DNA of 64,000 nt, from NCBI GenBank assembly GCA_028274465.1, contig CM051455.1, positions 71,406,985-71,470,984 on the forward strand. The letters run 5' to 3'. The notes beneath the pieces were generated by a model. The model was not told where the DNA came from and did no database searches. It was given only the letters and a program-made list of their open reading frames with translations. Source of the DNA: Plantago ovata. Taxonomy: Eukaryota > Streptophyta > Magnoliopsida > Lamiales > Plantaginaceae. Below, in pieces: positions 21,618-34,648 of this stretch (its first letter is position 1; the number at the start of each line of letters is the position of its first letter). The position numbers were made by a program, and so were the translations under genes.

Positions 21618-21937
21618 TATGGAAAACCCTAACAAATTCAGATTTGAAGAAACAACTCCACATTCCCCCCCCCCCACCTTCTCCCCCACCACAAATCGAT
21701 CCCGAAATGTTGGCTGAAATGGAGGAAGCTCTCAAAGAGGCATTTCCTCCATCTTCCCCCAAATCTCCTACTCCTCCCCCTTGTGAGCACAAGGAGGTTG
21801 AGCACTTAGAAGACCAAGGAGTCTTCTGCAAGATATGTCAACAACAACTTTTGGAACCAAAAGATGTCATCGACTGGTCGCTCCTACATGAGGAGTCAAG
21901 CTCCGAGGACGAGGACGAGGGGATGAAGAGTGACTAG
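21618..21937 (+). CDS. Small Pro-rich, Cys-containing protein of unknown function inside CACTA
   Basis: The ATG at 21,618 gives MENPNKFRFEETTPH, then a C11 run where the frame must slip to join PPSPPPQIDPEMLAEMEEAL. The protein continues with a Pro-rich linker, CEHKEVEHLEDQGVFCKICQ (possible C/H zinc-binding site), an acidic tail and a stop at 21,935. A second ATG at 21,644 opens the long frame directly. I do not recognise the family. It could be an accessory CACTA gene or a captured host fragment. The homopolymer slip may be a real frameshift or a sequencing error. Confidence 0.4.
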
Positions 21938-22983
21938 AATTGAGTTATGTAAACTATATTATTAATAAAAATTCTAACTTTTTATATTTTCTATCTTTCT
22001 AATATGTGTTCATTGCAGTCACATATTTTTTTTTTCTTATTCAGTTAATTAATCATTTTTTCCTTTTTGCTTATTGAGTTAATTATTAAGCATTTCCAAA
22101 ATTGAGTTAAACTAAGTACATAATGACATTAAAGAAAAAAATAAAAAAACGAAAAAATAAGGGTTAGGCAGATTAAACAAAATTCACTTGATGTACTATC
22201 TAAACTAACAATTAACAAGTTTCTAAATTAACAAATTCAATCAAGAAACCCTAAACCCTAAATTAAAATTAACATACCCTAATTAAAAATTAATAAACTG
22301 ACAATTAGAAATCCTAAACTTTTAAATGGGGAAGAGAGGGAGAAAGTAAGTGGTGGTGGTCCGGCACGGTGGCGGTGGCGGTCCGGCGGTGGAGGTGCCT
22401 TTCTCCTCGTACCCTAGCCTCCAATAAACATAGAACAAATTCAATCAAAATCAACATCAAAATCAAAATCACTATCAAAATGAAAAATACCCAAAATTTA
22501 GGGTTTATGTTAATTACCTCAATCTGTTGAAAAAACCTCCAAATTGATTAGGGATCGAACTCCTTGTTGGATAGGCTTCGATTTGAGCAAAAATTTGCTT
22601 GAATTGGTTGAGTTTGGAGATGGATCGAGCGAAGAAGAAGAAGCAGAAACGAGAGAAACAAAAAATGGAGAAACAGAGAAATGAGGAAGAAGAAAGGTCG
22701 GCTGTCTCTATATCGCGACTTAGCGATGGATGAACTCATCCGTCGCTATATGTTTATTTATTTACTTATTTTCCTTTTTTCCTTCATAAAAAATAGCCCG
22801 GTCAACATATTTAGCGACGGATAAAGGTACCCGTCGCTATTATAGCGACGGATAAATCATATTCGTCGCTAATTAGAACACGAACTGGATGTTTCGTGGC
22901 ACGAACTGGGCTTAGAGCGCAGTTCGTGTTCATCCGTCGCTACACTCGCCGATCCGTCGCTAAATGGTTATTTTCTTGTAGTG

Positions 22984-24500
22984 AATTAAGAATATATTCT
23001 ATGTACCGAAATCAAGTTAGTAACTTGGTTGACTTGCCTCAAGAGGTTAGACCCATTGAGTGCAAATGGTTCTTCAAGTGAAAGACCAATGTCTAGGCGC
23101 AAGGTACATACCCACAAGGTGAGGCTTGTGGCTAAAGGTTACACTCAACAAATATCGTTTACGATGAAACCTTTTCATCAATTGTGAAACTGAAAGTCTA
23201 TTAGAATTCTACTTGCGATAGCTGCTTACTACGACTATGAGACTTGGAGATGGATGTCAAGAACCTTTCCTCAAGGCAACCTTGAGAAGAGGTCTACGAA
23301 GCATAGCTTGACAAGCTTTGAATCGAAGACCAATCCATATTTCGTTTGCAAGCTTGAAAGGTCCATGTGTGGACTTAAGCAAAACTCAAGAAGCTGAAAC
23401 ATCCGCTTTGATGAAGCCGTCAATAAGTTTGACTTCGTCAGATGTTAGGAAGATCCCTGTGTTTATGATGAAAGACAACGACGTAGGAATTTTCTTCATG
23501 ATTATATGTGTTGATAACATTTTAATCATAGGAAGTAATGTCTCTATATTACAAGAAACAAAAGTTTGGTTACCCAAGACCTTATTAGATGAAGGACTTG
23601 GGCGAAGTTTATGACAACCTTGTAATAGAAGATTTATGAAGATAGATACCAAGGATGTAAGAATTGACATAGTCACCATGTATCGACGAAGTATTCAAGT
23701 GCTTTGGAATGGAAGATTCAAAGAAAGGCTTTCTCCTAGCTAGACATGATGTCAAGCTAATAGTTAAGGATAGTCCTATAACTATCGGAGAAAGAGAAGC
23801 CATGAATCATACCCCATATGCCTATGCAATGGGATCCATTATATGTGCAATAGGTTGCACACGGCCAAATGAGGGCCACTGCATTTGATATTACTTGTCA
23901 ACACTAACAGAACCCATGGTACCTCACTAGGGTATTTGTAGAGAACATTCTAAAGTGCCTTGGAGGACTAAAGGAATGTTCTTGGTGTATGGTGGACGAC
24001 TAGAATTGGAGATGTCTAGTTACATCAATGCCGACTTCGAATCGGATCTTGAAGACTGAAGTCTTAAGTTAGATATGTGTTCACATTGAACAATGAAACG
24101 ATCTGTTGGATAGAGTTCTAAGCAAGCCACGATTGCAAACTCTACCACAGAAGCGGAGTACATTGCTCCATCAGAAGCATCGTAAGAAGCTGTCATGATG
24201 TCGAAGTTCTTGAAAGGAATTGAGGGTTATTCATGCTCCTAGTCCAATAATGATTTATTGTGACAACATGGGCACCGCCGCTCAAGCTGAGGAGCCTAGA
24301 TCTACAAACAAGAACAAACATGTACTTAGAAATATCATACGAATGATCGTAGATATAAAACGGGAAACTAATATAGAACAAATCTCCACAATGGAAGACC
24401 GTGGCCGACCATTCACAAAGTCTAATATATGGGGGCTTATACAAGACATATGCTAACTGTGGAAGTTAGGCATAAATGTGATTGGCTCTAGTCCAAGTGG
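22984..24500 (+). pseudogene. Copia C reverse transcriptase and RNase H remnant
   Basis: Frame-shifted copia RT is readable: MYRNQVSNLVDLPQEVRPIE, CKWFFK, ARLVAKGYTQ-like text, ILLAIAAYYDYE, then ICVDNILIIGSN in place of YVDDILLIGN near 23,500. RNase H text follows (STTEAEYIAPSEAS-like near 24,140; ALSSGT-like YCDNMGTAAQAEEPRSTNKN near 24,255) and then LTKP-like remnants. The last bases GTCCAAGTGGGAGAT form a polypurine-like tract right before the LTR at 24,506. Many stops; clearly dead. Confidence 0.65.
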
Positions 24501-24505
24501 GAGAT

Positions 24506-25550
24506 TGATAGTAAATATGTCCTAGAGATAACCACATTTAAGGACATATATACTATATCACAATCTACATAATATAATATATGTTTGTTATTCATGTTCA
24601 TGTTTACTTATGTATTTATATTACACCGGGCATACAACATGTCATATCTATATCTGGTTGGTCTGTATTGATATCAAACATGTCCCCAGTGGATGAATGA
24701 TTTATCACATAATTAGTGGGAACTATGTTAATTATCATTCATCCCAAACTCTCCCTAGTAGAAGCTCATCTCAGATGTAGGGGCCTGAATGAGACGATCG
24801 AGACTAGTATGCGTGGATGTTATACTTGTTAGAGCAAGTGTGTGGCGATCCCACGACCACGGAACGGATCGCATGGGCGAGTCCATGATGTTCCCATAAC
24901 TGCGCATAGTTGTTCGAGGAGGATACCGAACAATGGAAGTACCCACCGGAAACTCCCATCGATGTGTACTCTACACAAGGTGTCTATGGGAACCGGAATT
25001 GTGGAAGTGATGCCATTCGTCCTCAGACTCTCAGGACTTTACCATCACATTTGTTGCCCCATTGTCTTTGGTTGGAATCCAATGCACGCCCTGAATAAGA
25101 GGTAGATACGAACCTTCTGGGATTATGGCTAAATTACAAATGTGGATGATAAGTGTTCCTGAGAGGATTCATCTCTCATGTTTAGCATTGAAGTAAACTT
25201 CTCATAGTCGTCATAGTTGTGTTGGTAAAGTCGTTAGCCAACGCATGGATATATTATGATTGTATTATTGGGATAGACACATCATCGATCCTAGATGCAT
25301 TCGATTCAGTCAGATGAAAGGGCCTTACCATCGCCGCATTGAGTGCGACAAGCTTCCCCAACGAAAGGTGGTTTTGAGGTTCCCCTCAAACATCCTCATG
25401 TATTAATATCGCAAATGGAAACGTCTTAGAATTCCATAAATGCCTAGTCGTCTTGTCTAGCTTAATACATTGAGGCACTATGGATCACACTATATGAAGG
25501 ATTATAATATAGGAAGGATTATAATTAACTTGGTTAAAACTTGCAGACAT
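24506..25550 (+). repeat. 3' LTR of copia C, truncated
   Basis: Starts TGATAGTAAATATGTCCTAG directly after the polypurine tract. It aligns throughout with the solo LTR at 48,248 and with the inverted LTR at the right end of the window (shared TCGCCGCATTGAG, ACTGCGCATAGTTGTTCGA and others). The 3' end, which in the family finishes TTTTCTTACA, is missing; it is replaced at about 25,550 by a fragment of copia A. Confidence 0.75.
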
Positions 25551-25552
25551 CT

Positions 25553-26850
25553 TTACCAAGCCACTGCCTGATAATAGATTTTCAATCCTAAGGTACAAAC
25601 TAGGGTTATTGGAACTTGCCTAAAATATCTTGGAAATATACTACAAGGTTGCTGAAACAGGCATTCAGCAAGGACTAAATCTATATGATATGAAACTTGT
25701 AGTATACCTCCAATAAAAAGTAATTCAGCAAAAGATATGATACTTGACTTTATTAAAGCTCAGTTGATTACTAAAGTTTGCTGAAACAGGCATTCAACAA
25801 ACAAAGGGACTTTTGCAAACTAATATTTGTTATGGAAACGTGTTTACATTATATATGTTGAAACGGACATTCAGTATTAAAAAGGGATAAAAAATTGCTG
25901 AAACAGACATTCAGTCAATCTTGGAAGGAACTGAAACGGGAACTCAGCAAAGTAAAAGCATTTTTGTCCTTCACATAATTACGCTTTATTATCTCAACCA
26001 AAAGATGTATTTGCTGAGACAGGAACTCAGAAATACAAATGATTATCAAAAGAAAAGAGATAATTAATTAAGGGGGAAATTCAGCAAACACAAAGATCAA
26101 AAGCATTTTGGATAAAATTTGATAAAGTGTTTGATTGATTTTATGATCCCTGGGTTAAAAAGAGGTAATTACTGTGATGTTTTTGGCACAGATAAACTAA
26201 AAGGAAATGAGTGCTTATTAGTTAATCTGGTTTGTTGATTTTAAGCAAGATGCTTATCCAACGGTACAATTTTTGAGATTAGACACGATCTGACAGTTAC
26301 TCACTAGTGGGCCACTATCCATTTATTACGCATGCACCTTCCAAGCGCTTGTATCTCTGTTTTTACCTTGCTGAGACCTTAAAACAATTAAGACTCTAAA
26401 AAACAGAGTACTATATATAGAGGAGTCTATTCATTAGACAAAAACTTTTACAGAGTCCGACAAAAAACTTGCCATTTCAAGCACAACCAAACCTCTGAAT
26501 TTTTCTGCAACTCTCCGGTCAAAACATGCTTTTGCAAAGCTTACTGTTTCGATTTCTTTGTCCCTATATATATATGTGAAGATGTCTCCCAAAAGATCAT
26601 CTAGCTCTGCCCCAAAAGACCCAAAAACTCCCAAGTCCCAAAAATCGAAAAGTTCCTCTTTTGCACCGGTTGGAACACAAGGAGCACCTACAATTGTGAT
26701 CAATAGACTTTCACAATCACTCATGGATGAACTTATCTAGGCACTGAAAAGTTTAAAGGTAAGATGCAATGGGGTGCTTCTGCCCGAAGAGAGCATATGC
26801 ATGTTCTCTCTGAAGAAGGAAACGCCGTACAAGAAGTGGTGGATTTATTG
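25553..26850 (+). mobile_element. Duplicate fragment of copia A (pol end, spacer, start of extra ORF)
   Basis: Nearly identical to 38,189-39,500: the end of RNase H (DIFTKPLPDN...), the TGCTGAAACAG-rich spacer, and the ATG of the extra ORF (MSPKRSSSSAPKDPKTPKSQ at 26,582). Both ends are abrupt, with no target duplication seen. It is a fragment from a second copy of the same family or a segmental duplication. The ORF start is followed within 150 bases by a stop. Confidence 0.8.
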
Positions 26851-28099
26851 TAAACTTTAAGACTTAACCAGTGCACAGACTAGAACAAGGATTTGCAAAC
26901 AATTAGGAGACAGATTGGTGGTAGCAACATGGATCAATCATGTAATGAATCACACATATGTTTGTAAGTTCAGTGCGTAAAGCCTTTAAGAAGTTCTACA
27001 ATGTAAATCGTCTAGACAAGTTTAAGACACACTTCTTGAAAGATTCCTATCGATACTTTAGAAGTGGTGTCACTCCACTATTTATCTAGCATGCTGCATA
27101 CTCAAATCATATATCATATCCTTAATCGACCAACAATTGATCACATACTCATATTCGAAGATATGTTATTGGCAACAATGATAAACGTAAGATAATATGC
27201 AGCAAGATCGAATCAAAACCTCATACAAGCATAATGTAATTCATATATGATTGACTCCACATTGTACCACCAACGCAATAAGATTAGCTAATCATACACA
27301 TAATGCTAAACATCAATTCATATGAATAAGGGAATCAATAGAATACATCAATTCAAATACAAGAAAGAGTTTTGATACACATTACCAACAAGGCTGTCAC
27401 CACTTGTGAATCACTAAAAATCTCTCCGTAGATGAATGGGTAATGTAATCCAAGTGCTTAATCTTCAATCTCTAATGTATTACAAGCTTCCTATGTCTAG
27501 ATATGAGAATTGGGGCTTGAGGAAGCTCCCAAAACCCAAAGTAAAACCTAAAAAATGAAAAGGGGTAACTGAAAATTGAGTTTTAAACCCAAAATCCCGT
27601 CTGGGAGCCCATTCCGGGAGATTTGCCTGGCTCTGTGGCGATTCCCTGTTGGATAGCTCTTTGGCTTAGCTATGTGTGGGCATTGGTTTCAGGTCAATCC
27701 AGTACCGTATGAAGAAGTTATGACCAAAATGGCTAGACTGCTCCAATCTTGCACACTTGAACGGCTCAAAAGACCTTCATCCGAACTTCTACACTTTCTT
27801 CCAAGATAAGGCTAAGTCATTTCCCAGGTGAAATTATTGAAACTCGATCTCCAGTCACTTTATTCGGGGCTCTGGCACTCATGGGCACCTCCATGGTAGT
27901 CAAGGTGCTCAAACGTGATCAAAATGCATCCAAATTGCTGTGTTTAAGCTCAATTCCACCATTTTGTACCTAAGCACCTGAGAAATGCAAAACAAACAAA
28001 ACGTGACACTATTGTACAAAACTACCAACAAAACTACACTCAAAGATAGCAAAAGAAGGCAAAAAAGATTAAATGAACGTGTCAAAAATACGTTCATCA
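26850..28099 (-). repeat. Athila-like LTR fragment, inverted
   Basis: On the minus strand it starts TGATGAACGTATTTTTGACA and aligns with the LTR at 41,693-43,043 (shared GTAGTTTTGT..AATAGTGTCACGTTTTG and GCATGCTAGATAAAT). Its far end is cut at about 26,855, so it is incomplete. No coding content. Confidence 0.65.
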
Positions 28100-29927
28100 G
28101 CCTTCACCAAGTCAAGTCAAGATAAATATAGTTCATGATAAGGAATTCCCGGCTAAAGATGCAGTTGCTCCAGATGTTACTGAAACATTGCAACTTCCTG
28201 TGCTTACTGACGAGTTACCTCAAACCAGCAATACTGAGCAAGTAGTTGCTGATGAACCTACATCAGTAGAGACACAACGAGAAACCAGTGGTACTGAACA
28301 AGTACGTGCTGAAGAGTCACATGCTGAAATGCATACATGTCCAGATCCAAAGAGCAAACACGTTAATATTTGGATTAGAGATCATCCCTCTAAGGATATG
28401 ATTGGTGATATTCACAAACGCCAAGTGACTAGATCCAAAGTTTCTACTAACAAAGACGTTGCTGAAGAAGCAATGGTAGTTGAAGTAGAAGCATTGTTCT
28501 CTTGCTTTGTATCTGAAATTGAACCTAAAACCATAGAAGAAGCTTTAAACCATTCTGAATGGATCAAGGCAATGCAAGAAGAACTGGATCAATTTGAAAG
28601 AAACAAAGTATGGAAACTTGTACCCCTTGCTGAAGGAAAGAAAGAATTTGGTACTAAGTGGATGTTCAGAAATAAGTTGAGCGAGTCTGGTGAAGTAACA
28701 AGAAACAAAGCACGTTTAGTTGCTCAAGGTTACTGTCAGACTGAAGGATTAGATTATGATGAGTCTTATGCTCCAGTTGCGAGATTGGATGCTATTAGAC
28801 TATTCTTAGCCTTTGCTTCTCACAAAGACTTCATAGTTTACCAAATGGATGTTAAAAGTGCATTTCTAAATGGTGAACTTGCTGAAGAAGTCTATCTAGA
28901 ACAACCCCCTGGCTTTGAACTTCCTTCAGAAATCAAGATGGTGTACAAGCTTCAGAAAAATGTATATGGTCTAAAGCAAGCACCAAGAGCTTGGTATGAC
29001 ACCATAGCTAGGTTCTTTCTGGAGAATGGTTTCAAGAAGGGTGAGGTTGATAAAACCTTGTTTACCATAAATCATGATGGTAAACTACTTTGAGTCCAGA
29101 TTTATGTGGATGACATAATATTTGGTTCTAAAGACAAGAAACTTTGTGATGATTTTGCCAAACTCATGACAAACAAGTTTGAAATGAGCATGATGGATGG
29201 GAAAATTGAATTATTTCCTAGGATTGCAAGTCAAGCAATTCAAGGATGGAATATTCATAAATGAAGCAAAGTATGCAAAGGAAATGCTCATAAAATTCAG
29301 GATCAAAGAAGATGAAAAACCTGAAAAGATCCCTATGAGTGTTGGTACCGAATTGGGCTATACTAAAAAAGACAAATGTGTTGATGAACACAAGTATAGG
29401 AAGCTCATTGGTTCCTTGCTTTATTTAACAGCAAGTAGGCCTGACATTCAGTATGATGTTTGTGTGTGTGCAAGATTCCAATCTGATCCTAGAGATCACA
29501 CTACAAGAAAGCTCTTAAAATAATGAAATATGTCAAAGGTACTGTCAATACTGGATTGTGGTATCCAAAAGATTCTGGTTTGTCACTAGTTGGCTACTCA
29601 GATGCTGACCATGGAGGCTCTATACTTGACAGAAAGAGTACCTCTGGAACTTGTCAATTCTTAGGAACAAGATTAATTTCTTGGTTCAACAAGAAGCAAA
29701 CTTGTGTGGCAAATTCTTCCACAAAATCTGAATATATTGCAGCTGGTTGTTGCACTACTCAAATCCTATGGATTCAGCAACAACTAAGGGATTATGGTAT
29801 CTTTGAAAAAAAGACTACAATCTTCTGTGATAATACAAGTGCTATTGCTATCACGCAAAATCGAAAGTTCCACTCAAGAACTAAGCACATTGACATCAGT
29901 TCATAAGAGACCATGTTGAGAAAGGAG
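28100..29927 (+). pseudogene. Copia A pol: reverse transcriptase and RNase H
   Basis: After a Glu/Thr-rich linker ([17 protein letters not shown]) comes copia [82 protein letters not shown] and [18 protein letters not shown] at 29,091-29,093 falls just before IYVDDIIFGS. A frameshift near 29,200 precedes GKLNYFLGLQVKQF, and a one-base shift near 29,520 separates it from RNase H (YSDADHGGSILDRKSTSG, STKSEYIAAGCC, CDNTSAIAI). KHIDIS then runs into the Athila insertion at AGGAG, and the frame resumes at 38,153. The upstream part (gag, protease, integrase) is missing. Confidence 0.88.
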
Positions 29928-31240
29928 TGATGAAACGCGGATTTGTCGGTTCCGGTTCAGTCAAATAATATTTGTTATTTAGCCAAAGGCAATCCACAAC
30001 TACAACGAAAACCGTAGTGTAGCAGTAGAATGACTCGAGTGTCGTTCTCTCAGGACTATAACTAGCTTTATCAAATCTAATTTAGAATATAAAAACAGCA
30101 GACAGATAGCAAAGGGGTTTCTAGCAGATAATGGAGATTGGTGATAGTATGATCTTTCAAAGCATAACGGGTCGATAATCATGCATAAATTCCTCGGTCT
30201 TGCATGGAGATCTTTGATCAATCTAATGTCCTGTTGCAATTATTAAGCACTACGAAGATAATGGGTTTGACAAGTCAATCACTATTGTCCTATTGTGTTC
30301 CGTAATTATTCAACACTACGAAGATAAACTCGCGTACAGGTCGACGAGGGTCCAATTGTGCAGAGTAATTAATACAACAAACGAGAATTTAGGCTGAGCC
30401 TGATCAACGAAATAAAGCAATAACACGGAGTATAATGCGCGATATAGCCATTAGCATGATTATCTTCCCTTCGCTAAGAATTCACATACTACCACCAACG
30501 ATAAGTTTAGCTACTCATAATAGGCATGCAATCAACAGAAATCATAGAGGAAAACATGTTGAATGATATAAAAAAATAAGTAGAATAAACTGTAAGATAC
30601 AATGTTACCGAAGGTTGTCAATCTCCGAAGAATTGCGATCCTACAAGCTCCAAACTGCTATGAAAAAGAGTCCCCTAAGCTACGAACCCCCAGAACAGGC
30701 TCTGGGAAGTCCCTACCTAAAACTACAGAGAGAGGTGAGAAAGTAGGTCTGGAAAAGTATGATTTTCGGAGAAAACTGAGCAACTATATATAGGCCTCGA
30801 AATACTGTGGGGCGGTTCGCCCCACACACCGGGCGGTGCCCCCGGTGTGGGTCGGTTCGCCCCACGTCTGGGGCGGATCGCCCCAGAGAATATCTCGCGG
30901 AATTCCGCGTTTTCGACGCGTTTTTGGATTTCTTCCCCTTTTCGGACTCGATTTCTGTCTTCTAGTGGCCTTCTAACCTCCAGATTCGACCCCTAGACTC
31001 CAAATCCTATCCGGAAACCTTCAGATACTCCAAATAGGTTTCTGGAACACCAATTCCTTTTCAACTTCAATATAATTGCCCGGAAATCCTCGATTTTCAA
31101 CCAAAACCTGTAAAATAAAATCTAAAGGGAAACGTGACACTATTCTAATAAAATGCACTAAAATATAGCTAAATTATCATAGAGGATAGCTAAAATAGGT
31201 GAAAAAGACTCAAATGAAAGTGTAAAATACACATTCATCA
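29928..31240 (-). repeat. 3' LTR of the Athila element
   Basis: 1,313 bp, TGATGAAACGCGG to ACATTCATCA. The minus-strand TATA-like CTATATATAG is near 30,784. A cluster of GC-rich palindromes (GGGGCGGTTCGCCCC type) lies at 30,807-30,886. The adjacent polypurine tract is at 31,241-31,258. Confidence 0.92.
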
Positions 31241-31258
31241 AACTCCCCAAACCGAACC

Positions 31259-34200
31259 TTTGCTTGTCCTCAAGCAACTAAGCTAGACTCTAATGCAAAA
31301 AACATGCAAGACACAAAATGGAGTCTCATGCCAAATAAAATGAATTAATCTACTGAATCTACCAAAAAACATATGAACAAAAACCATATAAATCAAAGCA
31401 TGAATATAGGTTGAAGAATACCTCGATTGACTTATGCACATCCACATAAGCACTTATGTCAAGACAAGATAGTCTCTCGTAACATTCTCTACCTGGACCT
31501 AGTCAGTGACGACTTAATGAAGCATGCTAAGATACGAATGGTTGTCCCGTGCCTATGAAACTGAGGACTTACTGCTGTTCCACCATGTTAAGACTTTTCC
31601 TCAAAAGAGGTCGAACCAGTACTGACTCTCATCAAACGAAGGAGGGTTCCCTATAAAAGATAACAATCCCCTATTCTACCCATCTCTAAAGTAAAGTCTT
31701 AAGCTATTCACCACTTCCTGAATGGCAGGACGAGGGTGGTCTAGAACAGATGACACTCAAGACAAAAAAGATAAAAAATAGAAAATTACAACACGATTAC
31801 GAACAATACAAAAATTGGAAAAGACTCAACACTTTTTCTTTCAAGATTCTTTTTTCCTTTTTCTTTTTCTCTTTTTTTCTGGAATTTTTTCTTTCTTTCT
31901 AGTCAGCAGTAGCATAAGAAGAGAAACAAAATGACTCACACGACTTCCCCAAACCTATTCGAAAGAATAGGTTGGAGTACAAAATTTACGGAAAATGAAA
32001 AACAAACTCACGATACGAAAATGAAAAACAGAAACAAGTCTATGATGGTGTAACCCCCTCCCCAAACCTATTCAGAAGAATAGGTTATAAACAAATGATT
32101 ACACAACCTCACACTACCTCCTTCCTAGGCATTTAGCAATCTCAAAGCATGGTGAAGACTTGTTGCCTCTTAGGTACATAATTACTCGGGAAACAACCAT
32201 AAGACCCTAACATGCATCATCCTATTATAAAGGCCTTCGTGAACCGCAGTAGAGAAAACACCACTAAGTGATGTCGAGATTACCATGCTTAACTAAGTGC
32301 AATACATAAATGTGACAAGCCAAGCGAGAAAAACCTCAAACAAACTCATAGAGATGAAGCATACGATTAAAGGCATAGTTAGTTGATCTACCCATTAAAA
32401 AAGTTCAAAAAATTCGGCAATAAAATCCGTATAAAACATGCAAGACTATCCTAGGATGAATATAGTGAATGCAACCTAAAAAATCTAAGAAAGCAGTAAA
32501 CGTGCAAATGCAAATGCAGACGGATAAAGCATGCGAGGTACTATACTCATCCTACCAATACCAAGCTCCAAACTAACAATACTAGATCACTTAAATCCCA
32601 TCCCCCCTCATGAAATTAACGCTAGTCCCTAGCAGTAAGAAAATGAGGAAATAAGATGTGATACTAGATGTTACCCCATGGTTTGGCCTCGGTCTGCTGA
32701 GTGTGCTGCTTGTGAGTTATTGGGCCTGCTCTGCGAGCCTCATATATGATCATCGGGATTTGTGGTAGTGGCGGTAGTTCCCTCAATAGATCGGATAGGA
32801 CCAATTCAACCATCTGTATCATCATTGTCCCTATTGTCTTCATTGTCACTACTGTCACGCACATCGTCATTAGTAGAGTTGCAGTGTCGAAGGGAATCTT
32901 CAAGATTGGCCGCCTCTGTTATGGAATCTTCCACCCGGTATCTCTCCAACAGGTTGTGAACTGTTGAAGGGGAAAGGGCAGTGGTATCAGGACCTCCCCC
33001 TCCAGTGTTTTACACCCCAAGGAGGTTACAACGAGCTGCTCGGGTATTCAGAGGTTGTCTGCCGTTTTTTCCTGTGTCGACCACATTCTCTACAGTTGAT
33101 GCTCCCGATGTCTATATGATTCTCCCTTTAGAGGCAGGCAAGGGGCACCCCAACAAGGTGCTAGGCACCCATGTCATTATGTATTGGAACCAAGCTAGCG
33201 CTTCGGAACCTTCTAGCAACTGCGAACTCATGATTGAATCCGTCGCGGCGAGAATGTCCCGGTGCCTTCCAGTTCACTCGAACCTTGCAGTCCTTGTGAT
33301 GGATTGCTGACGTAATAATTGTTTTTGTCCCTTCGGTGGTGCATGAATAGGCATAGGAGTCCTTACTCCAGGTGGACTGTAGCTCCTCCTCTTGGATAAT
33401 CCACGACGTTGTTGCAAAATCCCTTGGCTCGAATGCACATCCAACGAGGTCACCCTTCTTGACATGGTTGTAATCGATCCCCCTCCAATTCTTCACAGCA
33501 ATCATACGGGAATGCTCCTTTCCCTTGGTATGGTTCCTACAAACAACAGTTAGTACCTCGTATGACACAAAACTGACTCATGCATATGCTAGTGTAAGAG
33601 CGAAACACACAAGTGATAAAATCAACAATCAAGCTCCCCAAACCGTAATGTCTAGCCTAGCTTCTTCATCATGCAACATACCAATGTAACTACTACATGC
33701 AATACATCACATTATGCTCTTACTAGACAACCAATATCCTAGATAACAAGGCTCAAATCATACGATAGTAGCGAAAAATTCTACCATCATAAGTCCTCAT
33801 ACTCAACAATTAAACATTCTATCGTTAAATCCACTAATATTACATCAATAAACACAATCATAAGCAAGAAATCAAAGATAAAGATATATTGCATAACAAG
33901 ATATATCATCTAGTAGCAAAATTCTCAAATCAACAATCCAAGCAAAATTGAGCATGCAATTGATAGTAATTAACACTTCTAATCATATAAACAACATACC
34001 CATGCATCAAATAAGCATAATTGAAGCTCAAATTAGAAAACCCCCAAATTCGAAAATTAGGGTTCTTAGGATGATACCTCAGATCTGAAAATCAAATGCA
34101 TTAGGACGAAATCTGTTCGGATGGGAAGATAGATAATGTAATAGGCTTCGATTTAAGCTAAAGAACACTAAATTTGGTCAAGAAATGAAGAAGTTATGAG

Positions 34201-34648
34201 ATTTTGAAGATGAAATCGCGATTTTCGTTTTTTGGGGTGGAGGAATGATGAAATATGAAGAAAATGAGGTAAAGGGGAAGAAATCCGCATTTTGACTTAC
34301 TGGGGCCGTGGGACGGTTCGCCCCTGGTGCGGGGCGAGTCGCCCCACACGGGGCGATTCGCCCCCCATGTGGGGCGGTTCGCCCCGTGCTCCCCGATGCG
34401 GGGAGACGGCTCTTGTCGTCAGAAAACGCGGTTTTAATCCCCGAAACCAATTTTTTCAAAAAACCACTCGAAAATTATCACTTAAACATAAGCATATACG
34501 ACACAGAGATGAACAAATTCGCAAAAGAGAAGCAAATAGTTCAAGAATGAATGCATGCAAAAAAGCAGTAAAGAAAGCGATAAAAATTCCGGGTTGCCTC
34601 CCGGATAGCGTCATTGTTTAAAGTCTTTGACTCGACTCCTGTCTGCAC
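31259..34648 (-). other. Athila 3' spacer without recognisable pol
   Basis: About 3.4 kb. Open stretches are short and carry no domain I recognise. The longest on the minus strand is 33,568-33,161 (135 codons, containing DYNHVKKGDLVGCAFEPRDF), of unknown nature; it could be a remnant of a 3' Athila ORF. Bases 31,560-31,680 match the spacer of the Athila-like fragment at 41,280-41,430, so this is conserved Athila 3' sequence. A GC-rich palindrome cluster lies at 34,301-34,403. Confidence 0.6.

Larger units (their letters stand above)
19518..22983. mobile_element. CACTA (En/Spm-type) DNA transposon, probably non-autonomous
   Basis: The left end is CACTACAAGGAAAACTG and the right end reads TTTTCTTGTAGTG, forming a terminal inverted repeat CACTACAAG(A/G)AAA. 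The 3-bp target duplication AAT lies on both sides (19,515-19,517 and 22,984-22,986), and removing the element rejoins copia C coding text. Both ends are packed with the subterminal motif TAGCGACGGAT in both orientations (19,540-19,860 and 22,710-22,965), as expected for CACTA elements whose proteins bind subterminal repeats. At 3.5 kb it has no TNPD-type transposase; only fragments of accessory ORFs are seen. Confidence 0.9.

Noticed and set aside
22249-22262. AAACCCTAAACCCTAAA telomere-like sequence
   Set aside because: Only two units in AT-rich CACTA interior, too short to be a telomeric array.
32981-33310. 109-codon plus-strand frame in the Athila spacer
   Set aside because: Opposite to the better minus-strand frame, no recognisable motif.
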